Made by a program: the position numbers and the translations under genes
Assembly (NCBI GenBank): GCA_003024785.1
Contig: PUQB01000211.1
Location: 1-64,000 of the forward strand
Origin: Selaginella tamariscina
Lineage: Eukaryota > Streptophyta > Lycopodiopsida > Selaginellales > Selaginellaceae
Reading direction: 5' to 3'
Length of the DNA stretch: 64,000 bases
Shown here: piece by piece, positions 32,839 to 45,500 of the stretch
Position numbering within the stretch: the first letter of the stretch is position 1
Layout of the letters: every line of letters starts with the position of its first letter
Notes under the pieces: model-generated
Databases searched by the model: none
Seen by the model: only the letters and a program-made list of their open reading frames with translations
What the model was told of the DNA's origin: nothing

Positions 32839-33098
32839 ATTTAACGGACCTCCCTTCCAGTAAATGCCTGGGTGAAACATAAATAGTAGCAAGAGTAGTA
32901 TTAATTTATATGCTGCCGTGTATTTAAATAAATACGACAAGCTTAATGTACTTGATGGCCACCCTTACCCCGTTATAAATCAGATATGAATTAATTTATA
33001 GCCATATTTTTTAAATAAGTATAGGTAGTTTTACACCACTCCTTAACTTAATTTACAGGTTTGAATTCGTATTAACCCTTAATTTAAATTAAATAATT

Positions 33099-33296
33099 TG
33101 TAAATATGTATATTATGTAACATAATGTATATAGCATGTGTATATACACACATGTATAGTGACACATGGGTGGTGATCTGGCCCCATGTGTCAGTGCCAC
33201 ATGTCGCATGTGTGCCATGTGGCAGGAGGTCTCCTGTATATAAGCAGGGTTTTTGTAGCTGAATATATTGACATTTTAATATATATTGCTCTTTCA
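33099..33296 (+). repeat. 5' LTR of family C (198 bp)
   Basis: It runs from TGTAAATATGTA to TTGCTCTTTCA. A TATA box TATATAAG lies at 33237-33244. The U3 has a near-palindrome around GTGTATATACACAC and two CACATG/CATGTGG words in place of the G-boxes found in the 3' LTR. Confidence 0.9.
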
Positions 33297-33353
33297 TTGG
33301 TGGAGAAGTTGGGTATTCCTTTCTTCCGCCTTTTCCTTTTTTTTTTCCATGAC

Positions 33354-34430
33354 AATGAATATGGAGACGGCTTTTAGCATTATTGCTACTGCTATTGATG
33401 CACAAACTAAGTTGTTGGAGCGCTTTGTTGAGGGTCCGTCCTCCTCTTCCCCGCTGAGCCTCATGCCGGGGGATCTGCTTCTAGTACTCCTTCATCTTCT
33501 TCACAGGCCACAAATCCGAGGGTTCGACCCCGATCTTTTTGTGGTGATCCGGGAGATGATGTATACCACTGGTTTGATCATTTCCAAGTTATTGTTCGTT
33601 ACCATGGTTGGGATGAGGCCCGTGCTCTCAGAGAATTCCCTACATGTTTGGAAGGCCCTGCGCTCAAGTGGTATAATGGATTGGCTGCGGAGATTCAAGC
33701 CAATAGTAATCGGTTGACGGAATGCCTCAAACGTACGTTTGGCAAAGTTGAGGATTCAGATGATGCTTTCCAACAACTGCATGCGATACGACAACATCCT
33801 GGTGAGTCTGTTATGCGGTTCAGTATTAGGTTCGGGGATTTAGTTCGGCGTGCATATCCTAACATGCCTGAGCCCATTAAGCTCGGTATGTTATGGCCAA
33901 CTATGCGACCCGAACTTGTTCGATTCGTTCGGGCTCTTCGTCCTACCACATTGGAGGAAGCTTTTGCACTAGCTCAACGATTTGAGTTGGTGCCTGGTGA
34001 GGGCCGTGGTCCCCTTGGGTTACCTGCTCCTCTATTCAGCGTGCTGATCCAATGGAGGTTGAGCTGCTGCATATGTGCCCGCACGACAAGCCTTTCGTGG
34101 TCGACCTCGGGGCCCACCCCGTGGACCACCTCCACGAAATCGTCCTGCACTTGCTCCAGTTCCTGCCCGTGGTGGTCAAAATCCACGGATTCGTGACAGG
34201 AGGAATCGGAACAATGCAGGTCGACCCAATCAAGTTCATTGTTGGGCCTGTTGGGCACCTGGACATACTTGGCGGGCATGCGATGTGTATCCTGATTGGC
34301 GTCCACCACATCCAGGCTGGCGACCATATGTTCCGGATGGTGTGCCTGTGGCGGCCATTATGTCTGATGATGAGCTTCCAGATGACGAAGCCTCTCTTGC
34401 AGATGGATCTGTTGCGGAAAACCAGTAGTA
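33354..34430 (+). pseudogene. gag of family C element
   Basis: The region has an N-terminal segment MNMETAFSIIATAIDAQ, a gag core (FPTCLEGPALKWYNGL-like near 33640, QLHAIRQHPGESVMRFSIRF near 33765) and an Arg/Pro-rich stretch. A knuckle CWACWAPGHTWRAC (CX2CX4HX4C) lies near 34240-34285. The order and motif types fit Ty3 gag. Broken. Confidence 0.8.
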
Positions 34431-34489
34431 CGGAGGGATCCCGTGCGATGGAGACTTCACCTCCATGCTTTTTCCGCTATGCATATCAA

Positions 34490-34740
34490 GGTTTGCAAGT
34501 TCCACCAGATCATCCAGTTTTCACATTTTCTGCACGAGTGAATGATCTTTCAGTCACAGTGCTTGTGGATACAGGATCCAGTATGTCTTCCATAACTACT
34601 TCTCTAGCGCATCGGTGCTCATTACCCTTGACAGATAAGGTCTTGCACATTTTATATGGTAATGGGCAGTCTCGTGCAGTATCACAGTACACCACTTCGA
34701 CTACGCTGGTTTGGGTGACAATGTAAGTTTCCCTCTGGGT
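34490..34740 (+). pseudogene. Aspartic protease region of family C element
   Basis: VTVLVDTGSSMSSITTSLA near 34553-34610 holds the DTG catalytic loop of a retropepsin, and an IILGCDWL-like segment follows near 34775. It lies between gag and reverse transcriptase. Confidence 0.8.
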
Positions 34741-35069
34741 CTCTTAGGGTTGTCCCTTCCCAGGTCTTTGACATTATTCTGGGATGTGATTGGTTAAAGC
34801 AGTCGAAAGATATGTGTGATTTTTCACTCTCTCCTCCTGTATTACGCTTGGAGTCTGTGTCTCTGCAGTCTGTTCCTTTACGTCCAGAGAAGCTTGTTGC
34901 TGTTTGTATCACGCATACAGCTCCTTTGATTCCGTCTTGGGGTGGTGTTCATCTCAACAGGTTCAAATGCCGGATCCGTCACCTGAGTATCGAGCACACT
35001 GCATCGAACAACTTAAGAGCAGTATGCAAGTTTGTTCAAATTTGATCTGTCCCAAGGTGCACGTGTGAA

Positions 35070-36370
35070 GACTCGACACTGTATACCCACGGCAATGCAA
35101 AGCCTTTCAAAGTCCCGGTTCGACGCAGGTCACCAAAGAGTTATCAGCCATGCGAACAGCTGTTACTGATATGATTGGTAAGAGTGTGTCGTCACGGAGT
35201 CCATGGGCATGTGAACCTCATTTGGTTCCCAAGCCTGATGGATTTTGTTTTACCGACCTCTTAACGATGTTACCATCAAAGATGTCTATCCACTTCCGAA
35301 CTCTGCCGATCTATTAGATCGTTTGGGTCAGAGTCGATGGTTTACTAAGTTGGATTTGGCATCAGGATATTGGCAGGTTCCTATGGCTGAGGAGGATATT
35401 CCAAAAACTTCCGGACACCATTTGGTCTTTACGAGTTTTTGGTCATGCCTTTTGGATTGACTTCAGCTCCTGCCACCTTTCAACGCATGATGGATGAGCT
35501 TCTTTCCGATATGCCTGATATCACTGCCGATTTTATCGACGATGTGCTCATTCATGGGTCTGGTTCTTGGGAGGATCACATTCGTGATGTACGGCGCGTT
35601 CTTGATCGATTTCGAGAAGTTGGCCTGAAGTTGAAACTTGAAAAGTGTGTGTTTGGTTCGACCGACACCACTTACTTGGGTTACCGTATATCTCGAGAGG
35701 GTTTACAGGTGGATCCAATGAAGTTGCGAGCTGTTCGAGAGTTCCCTCGTCCCCGTACAGTACAGGAAGTCCAGCGTTTCTTGGGCACGGTGCAGTACTT
35801 GGGTCGATTCATCGATCATCTCACTGATCGAACTGCCCCTCTTCGGGAGTTAGTTCGTCCACAGGTATCTTTCAGGTGGACTCGCAGGTGTCAGCAGGCA
35901 TTTGACCAGTTAAAAGAGTTCCTGACAACTCCACCATTGCTTCAATACCCAGATTTTACTCGTCCGTTCATTTTACGAGTAGATGCCTCAGATGTTGGTA
36001 TTGGTGGTGTATTGATGCAAACTGATGCTGTGGATTCTTCAATTCGACACCCGGTGGCTTACATTAGTCGAGTACTCACGCCGGCTGAGCGGAATTATTC
36101 CACTACTGAAAAAGAATGCCTTGCTGCTGTTTGGGGTTTTGAACGACTTCATGCCTACTTACATGGGAGTGAAACACTTTTGGAGTGTGATCATGCTGCT
36201 GTCACTTCCTTATTAAAACGGAAGAATTTAGTGGGTCGTGTAGCCAGATGGGCATTACGTCTCCAGGTATATAACTTTAAGGTGGTGCACAGGCCTGGGC
36301 GAACAATGGTGGATGCGGATGCACTTTCTCGAGCACCCCTTCCGATTCCACTTTGCCTGCTCATGCAGTA
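35070..36370 (+). pseudogene. Reverse transcriptase and RNase H of family C element
   Basis: Motifs in order are [52 protein letters not shown] and FIDDVLIHG (the active-site YxDD position reads FIDD), then VQRFLGTVQYLGRFI, RNase H FILRVDASDVGIGGVLMQTD and the RNase H end HRPGRTMVDADALSR. Live relatives make cDNA with it. Part of a broken element. Confidence 0.9.
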
Positions 36371-36449
36371 GCTGCAGCATTCGGTTTGATACAAGCCCCT
36401 CAGGTATTCGATGCCGACTTACCATCCTTGGAACAGTGGCAGGATGCTC

Positions 36450-37660
36450 AAAAACATGAACCATGGACGAGGCAATTACGGATGCGTTTGCAAATCCGTC
36501 TTCCGAACCTCGGTTTCGACAATATCATGCTCAGTTTCGACTTCAGGATGGTTTATTGTATTTTATTGGGACAAATCCAGAGGACAGATGGCGTTTGGCT
36601 GTACCCTCTACATATGTTCCACACCTTCTTCGAGCATATCATGATTCACCTATTGTTGGAGGTCATCTTGGTCACCAACGAGTGTTGGAGAAGCTCGCGA
36701 TCATTTTATTGGCCAGCATGCGTGGTGATGTGATCAGGTATATTCAAAGTGTCCCATTGTCAAACTCGGAATTCCTCTACGACTCGGGCCATGGGGGTGT
36801 TGAATCCATCAATGTCTCTCGCCCTTTTGAGTTAATTGCAGTGGATTTAATGGGACCTTTTCCACGTTCTTCTCAAGGTAACCAGTACATCATTGTTGTA
36901 TCTGATTATTTAACTCGATGGGTGGAGGTTGGTGCTCTTCCGGATGCAACTGCCATGTCAACAGCTTTGTTTTTGTTCGATAATGTGGTTTTGCAGCATT
37001 CTTGTCCAGAGCGGATGTTATCAGACAATGGCCCCGCTTTCATTGCAGAGGTATTCCGAGTGTTGTGTGAGAGGTTAGGGGTAAAACATTCATTTGCCTC
37101 TCCATATCCACAAACTGATGGTTTGGTGGAGCGATTGAATCGGACCTTCAAGGGTATGATCTCGAAGTATGTGAACTTCAATCACACGACTGGGATTGGT
37201 ATTTGCGATGTTTGAGATTTGCTTATGTAACAGGCATTCAGAGTTCGATTGGTATCTCTCCATTCAAGGCATTGTATGGATATGATCCTAAGTTGCCTAG
37301 TGAATTGGGGTTATCATCGAATCTGCCACGTGCCGAGGATGCAAAATGTGGGCTCGACATTTGGATGCTGTTTTGCCTCTTCTGCGTGCAGAGTCTGCTG
37401 AACATCTTGGTCGAGCTCAAATACGGCAACAATCTTCTTACAATGCACGACATCAAATTCCACCAGATTTTGCTGACGGTGACTTAGTCTGGTACGTTTT
37501 CCCAAGCTGACTGCACCTGGGCTTGCAACTGGTTTATTACATAAGTGGCTTGGTCCCTACCGAGTACTCCGAAAGGTTGGTCCTCAGGTATATCAAGTAC
37601 AGTTGGTGGGATCTCATGAGGTTGAGATAGTTCACGTGTTCGAATGAAACGGTTTGTCGT
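36450..37660 (+). pseudogene. Integrase of family C element
   Basis: GHLGHQRVLEKL marks the HHCC finger side. The catalytic core shows VDLMGPFPRSSQGNQYIIVV, SDNGPAFIAEVF and PQTDGLVERLNRTFKGMI, i.e. D, D and E in the right order. The tail around 37540-37640 has the GPY/F module. No chromodomain follows. Fossil. Confidence 0.88.
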
Positions 37661-37766
37661 TCGAGACTCGTTGAGTACATTTGGTCATACCTTAGATGGC
37701 CCAGCTCACACGGATCCAGGACCATCAGATCCATCACCATCTACACAGCCGCAGAGGGGAGGATAA

Positions 37767-37970
37767 TGTAAGATACTGTATATTATATAACATAATGTAT
37801 ATACGCATGTGTATATACACACATGCGTAGTGACACATGGGTGGTGATCTGGCCCCATGTGTCAGCGCCACGTGTCGCATGTGTGCCACGTGGCAGGAGG
37901 TCTCCTGTATATAAGCAGGGTTTTTGTAGCTGAATATATCTGACAATTCTGAATATATATTGCTCTTTCA
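37767..37970 (+). repeat. 3' LTR of family C (204 bp)
   Basis: It runs from TGTAAGATACTGTA to TTGCTCTTTCA. It has CACGTG G-boxes at 37869-37874 and 37887-37892 and a TATA box TATATAAG at 37908-37915. An imperfect palindrome ACGCATGTGTATATACACAC lies near 37802. Confidence 0.9.
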
Positions 37971-38475
37971 AATTATGTTAAAGGTAATTGATTTGTATTT
38001 AATTTTTTAACTTAAAACCAAAGGATTGTGTTAAGGGCAGTGGGTTCACATATATACTTACAATTAAATATTAAGGACAATGAATTCGATTATTGTCTTT
38101 AATAATATATTTTATATATACATTTAAGTTAAAATATTAACTTAATAATTTTTAATGAATTTAACATATCTACATTAATTAACATATTATGTCAAGTTAT
38201 AATAAATATTTTTGACTAATTTTATTTTAATTTGTAATATTTATAACCACTTTAAAATATATTATAGTATCCATGATCAAATAAATGTGCATCTTTAATT
38301 TTTAAATAGCATTTAAAGTAATTTTATTATAAAAAGTATTAAAATATGTTATGTTGGAATTTATACTCATAAATTATATACTTGTATATAATACGCGGAC
38401 ATTCTATAAATAATTAAAACTTTATATATTTTGGATATGTTTAAATAAGTCAAAACTTCATGAAAAATAACCATT
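37971..38475. other. AT-rich spacer
   Basis: Nothing recognised. It lies between the family C element and direct repeat copy 2 and has no counterpart beside copy 1. Confidence 0.5.
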
Positions 38476-38898
38476 TGAATGAACTAAAAGATAAAATCAT
38501 CTATTTATGGTCTTATAAGAAAGAAAATAATTTGTTTAATATAATGAGGAATTATTAGATTTCTAACTATAAATATTCTAATTAATTTGAAATTAGTAAA
38601 AATGACATGTAAGAATTTTAATTAATATTGAAATTAATAAAACTGTTACATGTCATTTTTAAATGTTTTACAAACATCTATACAGATTGTTTACCTCATA
38701 TTTACTTTATACAAAATAAAATATACTTATTTTAATGTATATTTTGTAATGTATTGTGATAATATATTTATAAAGTTAAAAAGCTATATTAAGTAATTAG
38801 ATTTCTAGAGAAATATAATATAATGTAAAATACCTCATACAAAATATACTTATTTATAATGTTTATTTTATATATTAATTGTATAATATTAGATATTG

Positions 38899-38946
<48 letters not shown>

Positions 38947-39115
38947 CGTATACGGAAGCATGAAGTATCATAATGACAAAAGCAGTATATGCCACGTAAT
39001 AATATGTTTTTTAAAACGTATTAATCATTAATACTAAATTTATATGAATAATAAATCAAATAAAAATAACTAATCTCAAATATATTATATTTATAAATAA
39101 TGTTATTTTTTTTAA
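38476..39115. repeat. Long direct repeat, copy 2
   Basis: It matches 32271-32838 over its whole length, with an extra ~90-bp internal stretch (about 38590-38690) that contains its own short inverted pair around AATGACATGTAA and TTACATGTCATT. It ends about 150 bp before the acidic-protein locus. Confidence 0.85.
38899..38942. repeat. (TA)n microsatellite
   Basis: About 21 uninterrupted TA units within direct repeat copy 2. Confidence 0.95.
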
Positions 39116-39267
39116 TATTTCCAAAACAAGTTAATGAAATTGGTTTTTTTGCTTTTGAAGTAACAGTTCTATATGGGCAAAGTTTTAGCATGTCAGTAAA
39201 CCCCATTAAACTTCTATTCCTCTGTTCTCGTCTGGTCGATTTCTTTCATATACATCAGATCCACCAT

Positions 39268-39804
39268 GAGCACCGAAGAGGCAAGCTATTCTCTCTTATG
39301 TGTCTTTGTATGTTGTTGCACTTAGATAAGGATCCACTGCAGTATTGGGAAACTGGACATGATCCAATCCAATATAGAGAAATTTAAGACATAAAATTCA
39401 TATTGAAAACAGGAGACACTGATTGGATGGAGGAAAATACTCCCCTCTCGCATTTGTATATGTTTATGCATATCTTGTGATTCAAAGTAAGAAGATTAAC
39501 GCTTATTTCTTACAGAGAGCTGTTGTTCTGCACCTGTCACTAAGATCAAACAGCTGCAAACGAGGTTGCAGCTCCAACGAAAGAAGAAGAAGCAGCAGCA
39601 CCAAAGAAGTACCGGTAGAGGAAGCGGTAAAGGCCGAGTCGGAGTCCGAACCAAAGGAAGCACCGCAAAGGAACCGGTAAAGGCCGAGTCGGAGTCGGAG
39701 CCGGTTACAGAGGAGGCACCCAAAGAAGTACCGGTCACAATGAAGAACCATCAGACGACAAAGGAACGAGAAGAAAGAGAGGCGCTTGCTACTACTACCA
39801 ACTG
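39268..39804 (+). CDS. Small acidic Ala/Pro/Glu/Lys-rich protein, not recognised
   Basis: A pyrimidine-rich leader precedes ATG at 39268 (MSTEEAS). A splice acceptor CTTATTTCTTACAG ends near 39512; the matching donor is unclear (a GC-type donor after GAAGAG is possible). The second exon encodes EVAAPTKEEEAAAPK, then KEVPVEEAVKAESESEP and again KAESESEPVTEEAPKEVPV, an internal repeat of about 20 residues. The readable stretches lie in three frames separated by single-base shifts. Further downstream, 40510-40568 could be another exon (AELLKELDSRISRLEEHKR, coiled coil) with a donor GTAATG. No family was recognised; acidic membrane-associated or intrinsically disordered plant proteins look similar. 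Confidence 0.4.
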
Positions 39805-40925
39805 AATCTCCCTCTGAATCTGCAATTTTTCACATGGATTACCATGTATTTGTTAAAATTATAAAACATTATAAAAATCTTATAAGATTTAAATCATAGA
39901 TGGTTTAAGGTAATGTACATGTTTTCTACATAGACAACGGGAGTTCTCCACCGTTGGATCTCAAAGTTTAAATGTCAGCCGTCCAGATTCTCTAATGCTA
40001 GATGTAGTGTAATTGGTGACTAGGACAAAATATGCCTAGTCAGATGAGGCACAACCCTACAAAACATATATACTAAAAAGTTGGGAAACATATCCATTTA
40101 TGTAGTCTGTGTGGGTTAGGACTGATAAGATCCACAACTATGTCGACACTTCACGTGAGTCTTATATATAATATATAATAGGTACATTCCTTCCAGCTGT
40201 AGTTTATATATATATATACATATATACATATATATAATATATATACATCTATATACAGATAGACAGTGGGGAAGTTGGCTCTTGTGTTTTTTTTCTTGTA
40301 CTGGAAACAGTGTTTCTATATTGTATTCCAGATAGCTACACGTAGGATAGTCATTAATGACCTGGAATTCCACGTCATTGTTATGTTTCGTGTGCTGTGG
40401 CTGCAGCGGCTGTGTATGTAGAAGGATGTGCAATCAAGCCACGCAATCCAACAAGTAATTTCTTGTGTATTATATTCGGTTATGTACATATCATGTGCAT
40501 TGTTATCAGGCGCAGAACTATTAAAGGAGCTCGACTCACGGATTTCCAGATTGGAAGAACATAAGAGGTAATGCAGTTCATATATATATATAATTATATA
40601 TATATATACATCTGTCTCTCTCTCTCTCTCTATATGTGTGTGTGTGTGTTCTCCAGGTTTTAGTTGGAAAAATGAATGGGCCGGCTTAATCAACATCATT
40701 GTAGATGTTGCTCCAAATAAATGTTAATGAAGATTTCTATTCTATATGACTCTAGGTTAAATTTTGATGCCTCTAGCTAGAAAACGAGTTCATCAACTGG
40801 CATCCGTTGGTTATGTACCACCCCCAAAATGAAGAGTTAATTAAGGAGAGATTAACAACACATTAGCATCAAATCCCACTGTTCAACACCTGAACCAGCT
40901 AATCTACTCGACAAAGTCACTGAAA
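39805..40925. other. Intergenic or intronic stretch with microsatellites
   Basis: TA-rich runs lie at 40165-40260 and 40580-40610, followed by (TC)n-(TG)n to 40650. The paired words CCGTTGGATC and CAGCCGTCCAGATTC at 39950-39996 resemble short GC islands often seen in plant promoters. A possible small exon at 40510-40568 is noted under the acidic-protein locus. Confidence 0.4.
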
Positions 40926-42535
40926 GCGGCAACAAGGTACATTCACAAATCGTATATATGAACTGTGAGAACGATCCGGGATCCTACATAAACCTCAAGT
41001 CTTGGCAGAGACTCGTCCGATATTCGACAGGATGTCCACACAAAGAGCTTCAGAATGGACTTGTATGATCACTGCATATGCCCAGACCGGGCATCTGCAC
41101 GAGGCTGTACACTTATTCTTAAGAATGCAGCTAGAAGGTGTTCATCCAGATTCTAGCACTTTCAAAGCTCTACTCAACTCATGCTCGACTGTTCACATGG
41201 TTAAACTTGTACAAGAGTGGATAATCTTGTGTGGCTTCGAGTCGGACCTAGTACTGTGCAACACCCAAATACATGTTTCCGAAGCTAAGAAGGTTTTCGA
41301 CAAGCTAACTGGTAAGCATAATATCATATCATACACCATGAATGTTTACTGTCTCTGCTCGAAATGGATGTCAGAAGCAGTCACTAGCCCTGTTCAGGCA
41401 AATGCTGCAAGCTGGTGTGCTACCAGATGGCGTGGCATTTGTAGCAGTTCTTGAAGCTTGCGAGCGGCTTACCGATGCTATGTTGGTGCACATTTGCATC
41501 ACTCAGAGCGGATATGGAGGCGGTCTCATCATGCTTATCAGTGTGTATGCGAGGTGTGGGGGCTGGTCGGTGTTTGAGGGAATGGATATCAATATCGTAT
41601 AATGCAATGCTTGCTGCGTACTCACAGCGTGCAGTAATGGAGCTTTACAGGAGCTTGAAGTCGGAGAGCCACTTGGAACCGACCGTGGTGACGTTCATTG
41701 CGGTTCTAGATGCGTGCTCCTTACTCGGGTTGGTTACTGAGGGACCAAGATCCATGAGGAGGTTGTAGAGCGAGGACTAGAGCAGGATTGATGGTTGGGA
41801 CCTCGCTACTTAACATGTATGCGAAGTGCGGTGTTGGTAGAATACAAGGAAAGTGTTTGAGCAAATGCCAGTACGTACACCGTAACGTGGACAGCAGTAG
41901 TAACCTCGGCGAATCATTGTGGGTTTCATAAAGAAGCAATCGTATTGTTCCAGAGAATGCAGCTTCAAGGACTCAAACCGAACAATATAACACTCATCAC
42001 CGTCTTGAACGCATGTGCTGAGATACCCGCTATTAAGACAGGGAGAGTCATACATGTGTGGATGGTGGAGCGCAGAATGGAGTCGTCGCAATGGGAACAA
42101 CGCTGGTGAACATGTATGGAAATGTGGGTGTTTACGTGATGCATTGGAAGTGTTTGAGCGCCTTAGTGGGAATGACTCGGGCATCTGGAATGCGCTCATC
42201 AAGGCATATGCCCAGAATGGGCATTCCCAAAAGCTCTGGAGCTGTTCAAGAGAATGCAGCACGAGGGTCCAAGTGGATGATATAACATTTGTGGGTGCAT
42301 TGGCAGCTTGCAGTCATGCAGGTCTGGTAAAGAATGGGTGCGAGTATTACTCGAGCATGATTGGAGATTACGGGCTTGTTCCTGTAGTGGAGCACTACGG
42401 TTGTATGACGGATCTTCTTGGGCGTGTGGGGTGGCTAGAAGAAGCACACAGACTTGTTGCAAAGATGGATGTTAAACCGAACTCGGTTGTGCTTACTTGT
42501 TTGCTTGGTGCCTGTAAGATTCATGGGACTTGAAG
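40926..42535 (+). pseudogene. PPR protein locus, PLS type, eroded
   Basis: Motifs in order are WTCMITAYAQTGHLHEAVHL, RMQLEGVHPDSSTFKALLNS, LALFRQMLQAGVLPDGVAFV, YNAMLAAYSQ, TVVTFIAVLDACS, VTWTAVV, LFQRMQLQGLKPNNITLITV, GIWNALIKAYAQNGHSQK, DDITFVGALAACSHAGLV, CMTDLLGRVGWLEEAHRLVA and VVLTCLLGACKIHGT, with a stop near 42533. This is the P-L-S rotation of organelle RNA-editing PPRs. The reading changes frame at least six times, and a segment is missing around 41270, where a MYAKCG-like motif should stand between CNTQI and VSEAKKVF. That internal loss makes real decay more likely here than at the first PPR locus. No DYW domain follows. Confidence 0.8.
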
Positions 42536-45500
42536 CGGGGCAAGTCTACTGCGGACAGTGTTATCAAAGTAGAGCAAGAATATGTATCCAGCTCAGCTCC
42601 GTCTAGCTTAGTTAGTACAGATCATCTGCTCCCTGTGTAATCATGTTTACACGCCGCGCACACACACACACACGCCCTAGTTTGACATAAGACGTGGATA
42701 TGACGAATGAAGATTTCTTTAAATGACATGATATTATACATCCGTGTGTGTGTGTGAGAGAGAGATTTTCAAAAAACCATACGCATGTGATATGATAAGT
42801 AAAAGTTAATATATTTGTGGTACTATTAAAGATTATTTGTTTTCACTACCTGTGGTGCTGCACATCTCTCTCTTTCTCTCTCTCTTCTCTCTCTCTCGCT
42901 ATATGTGTGTGTGTGTGCTGTGTGCGTGCGTGTGTACATTATATACACTGGTTCAGGTTATCAACTGAGGTGTAGTTTAACTCCTTAATGTTTAATAAAG
43001 TTTTAACTAAATCATAATATGATATAATGACTTACAGGACCTTTAAACTTTGAAGCTTAGAGCGTACCGGCGTATCGAACTTGCAAGTTATATGACTCAC
43101 CAAGTACGAAGCATTCTACACGCGGATGTAGGACTTTGTTACGGACGTGAGTGGAACAGTGGTGTAAGAATGCCATGTCTAGGGATCAAACCGCAGTGCT
43201 GACACCTCCCACAAGCGAAGTACCTGGTTATTATTCTGTGGACGAGCTCAAAGGCGTTTGCATCAAATGAAACTACATTATCCCTCCACGTATTAGTGTA
43301 CAATCTCTCTCTCTCTCATGCACACACACACACCATTCTAGATACATTCAAAGTCATGCATATATACTCGTATTATTCGTAACTGAGAGATATATTAAAG
43401 GCCTATTCCTTATTAAGAAAGGATAAGAGAGAGAAAGGAACCTGTTACGTACTCTTACATCCACTAATATATACTTTATTAAGAAACAACGAAATATATG
43501 GACATGAAAATACACAACCTGAGTCAGAATAGATACTTGCGAGCCAAAGCTCGCACTCTGGTGTCGAAATGGACGGACATTATTTGGTTCCAGGAACGTA
43601 AGTGGATTCAGAAGAATCTGTTCCATACATAGAAAATAGAAAATATATACATACACACTAGCGTATAAACGTGTATATGTATGTGTGTGTATAAGAGATA
43701 CGAAACAGATACCTTGAATGTAGATCTCATGAACTTCCTGTAAGAAGTTCTTCACGCTGTCTTCACTTCTTTAGTCATGGAAGAACATTAACGTTACCAA
43801 GTTAAGGACGGCCTTTTATAAGTCCTCTATTTGTTTTGTGTAACGAACGTTTGTATACACACACACACTCTCTTGTGTTTGTATGAAACATATTATCAAG
43901 GATATGAGCTGCAGTTGTGTAGACAGAAACCCCAGATCATTGAAACTTATCAACCCTTTGAAAAACCTATAAAAACTCATCAACAATATCACCAACCTTC
44001 AAGTACAGGTCCACGTGCAACAATGTTCGCAAAGGAGCATTAACATCAGCCAAATCAGATAAAATATGTGACCTTATCATGCAATAAAGTTTGCAAAAGG
44101 AGAACCACTGAACATCTTGATTATCTAGTTTAATTAGATATCTAATTGCTTAAGCTATGACTAAAGGCATGACCAATTAGTAACGTTTTATGCCAAATGT
44201 CTATAAACAAGTGAATAAAATGTTATTATTATACAAATAACCGAGGGATACAAATAAGGTAAGTACAAAACTTTATATCATTAGAAATTAAGTGGTATAT
44301 TAATCGGATTATGACATTATGACTATATAAACTAAATCTTATTTTTATGTTTACACTTCAGTTGTCTTTCATAAGAATTCTCAAGTTCTCTTTCCACATG
44401 AATAATAATACTCACTCAAGCTTCAAAGTGCTAATAATTTAATGCAAGTGTTCAAGGTGCTAATAATTCTAATATTAAGTGTTCAAAGCGATAATAATTC
44501 TATTGCAAGTGTTCAAAGGCCAATTGAAGGAGACTGTTTTTAATATTTTATGATCAATGGAGGTGGGAGTGAACTCAGTCATACAATGTTTGCAAACCTC
44601 TAGCAAATGCAGTTATCCAAATTTATTAATACATGAGACTAATATGTAAAAACTTTTTATAATCGAGTGAGCTTCACTACATAAATCTTACATATAATTG
44701 TACACAAAATTAAATTACTATAATGAATACAATTCTTTTAACTTACGATCGATTCTAAAAGCGTGAGTTTAGATTGTTAATTTGATCATTGTAATTCAAT
44801 ATTCTCAGTTTCTATTTAAATGTGTATTACAAAGTAATGTTTAAGTTAAATTCTAAAAAATACGTGCAGTAGAAAAAGTTTATTCAAAATAAACATGAAA
44901 CATTTAATATTTTTTTGTCAATATATAAAAATTCTTGTGTAGTAAAAGAATTGTTAGGTGTATAATAAATAACTATGATTATAATTTATATTATGCTACT
45001 TTTTGTATATGAAAATAATAATTTATCTTTTACTTACATAGTATTTTAATATTTTTTTGAAAATTATAAATTATTACTAATTGGTGAAAACCTAGGCATT
45101 AGGTGGTGCGGTATTCCAACAGCTACATTTTTAAAAGGGAGCTGGATTGTGAAAATTAGCCCAACACAATCCAAACACATAACACACAAGATCCAAAGCC
45201 AAAGAGAACAAGTAAATATAATATCATGCAAAAATCCACACACATGGATAAGCAAATAACACATCCGTTGTGATAATGTTGGATGCATCTTGTGTTTGCA
45301 TTTAAGTTCACGAGTCAGTTTGAATTGAATTCACAAGTAACGGTTTGAAAATACAATGTAATTGTGATTCATGACAAATGCTGTGATGAACTGTGAATTA
45401 CAACTTTTAAACCCAACAATAAGTAAAAAATGAGAAAACTTTGTTTTTAAACATTGAATATCTTATTCATGTTTGGCTATTGGCGACTAACAGTGTGTGA

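Larger units (their letters stand above)
33099..37970 (+). mobile_element. Ty3/gypsy LTR element, family C, short LTRs, no chromodomain seen
   Basis: Short LTRs (198 and 204 bp) bound gag, protease, reverse transcriptase, RNase H and integrase in Ty3 order. The integrase tail shows LGPYRVLRKVGPQVYQVQL (GPY/F module) but no chromodomain follows, unlike families A and B. A purine tract GCAGAGGGGAGGATAA precedes the 3' LTR. The four bases AATT flank both ends (33095-33098 and 37971-37974), consistent with a 4-5-bp target duplication. The LTRs differ by roughly 5% plus small indels, so it is older than family B. The coding part carries several breaks; it is a fossil, and the related remnant at 5405-6015 is much older. 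Confidence 0.92.

Noticed and set aside
34052-34726. Alternative long frame overlapping the family C gag and protease
   Set aside because: Only its last part carries the protease motif; the first part is a shadow of the gag frame with the CCHC knuckle.
45064-45288. Hydrophobic minus-strand frame of 74 codons as a small membrane protein
   Set aside because: Single short frame in AT-rich DNA, no leader, no splice signals and no recognisable family.
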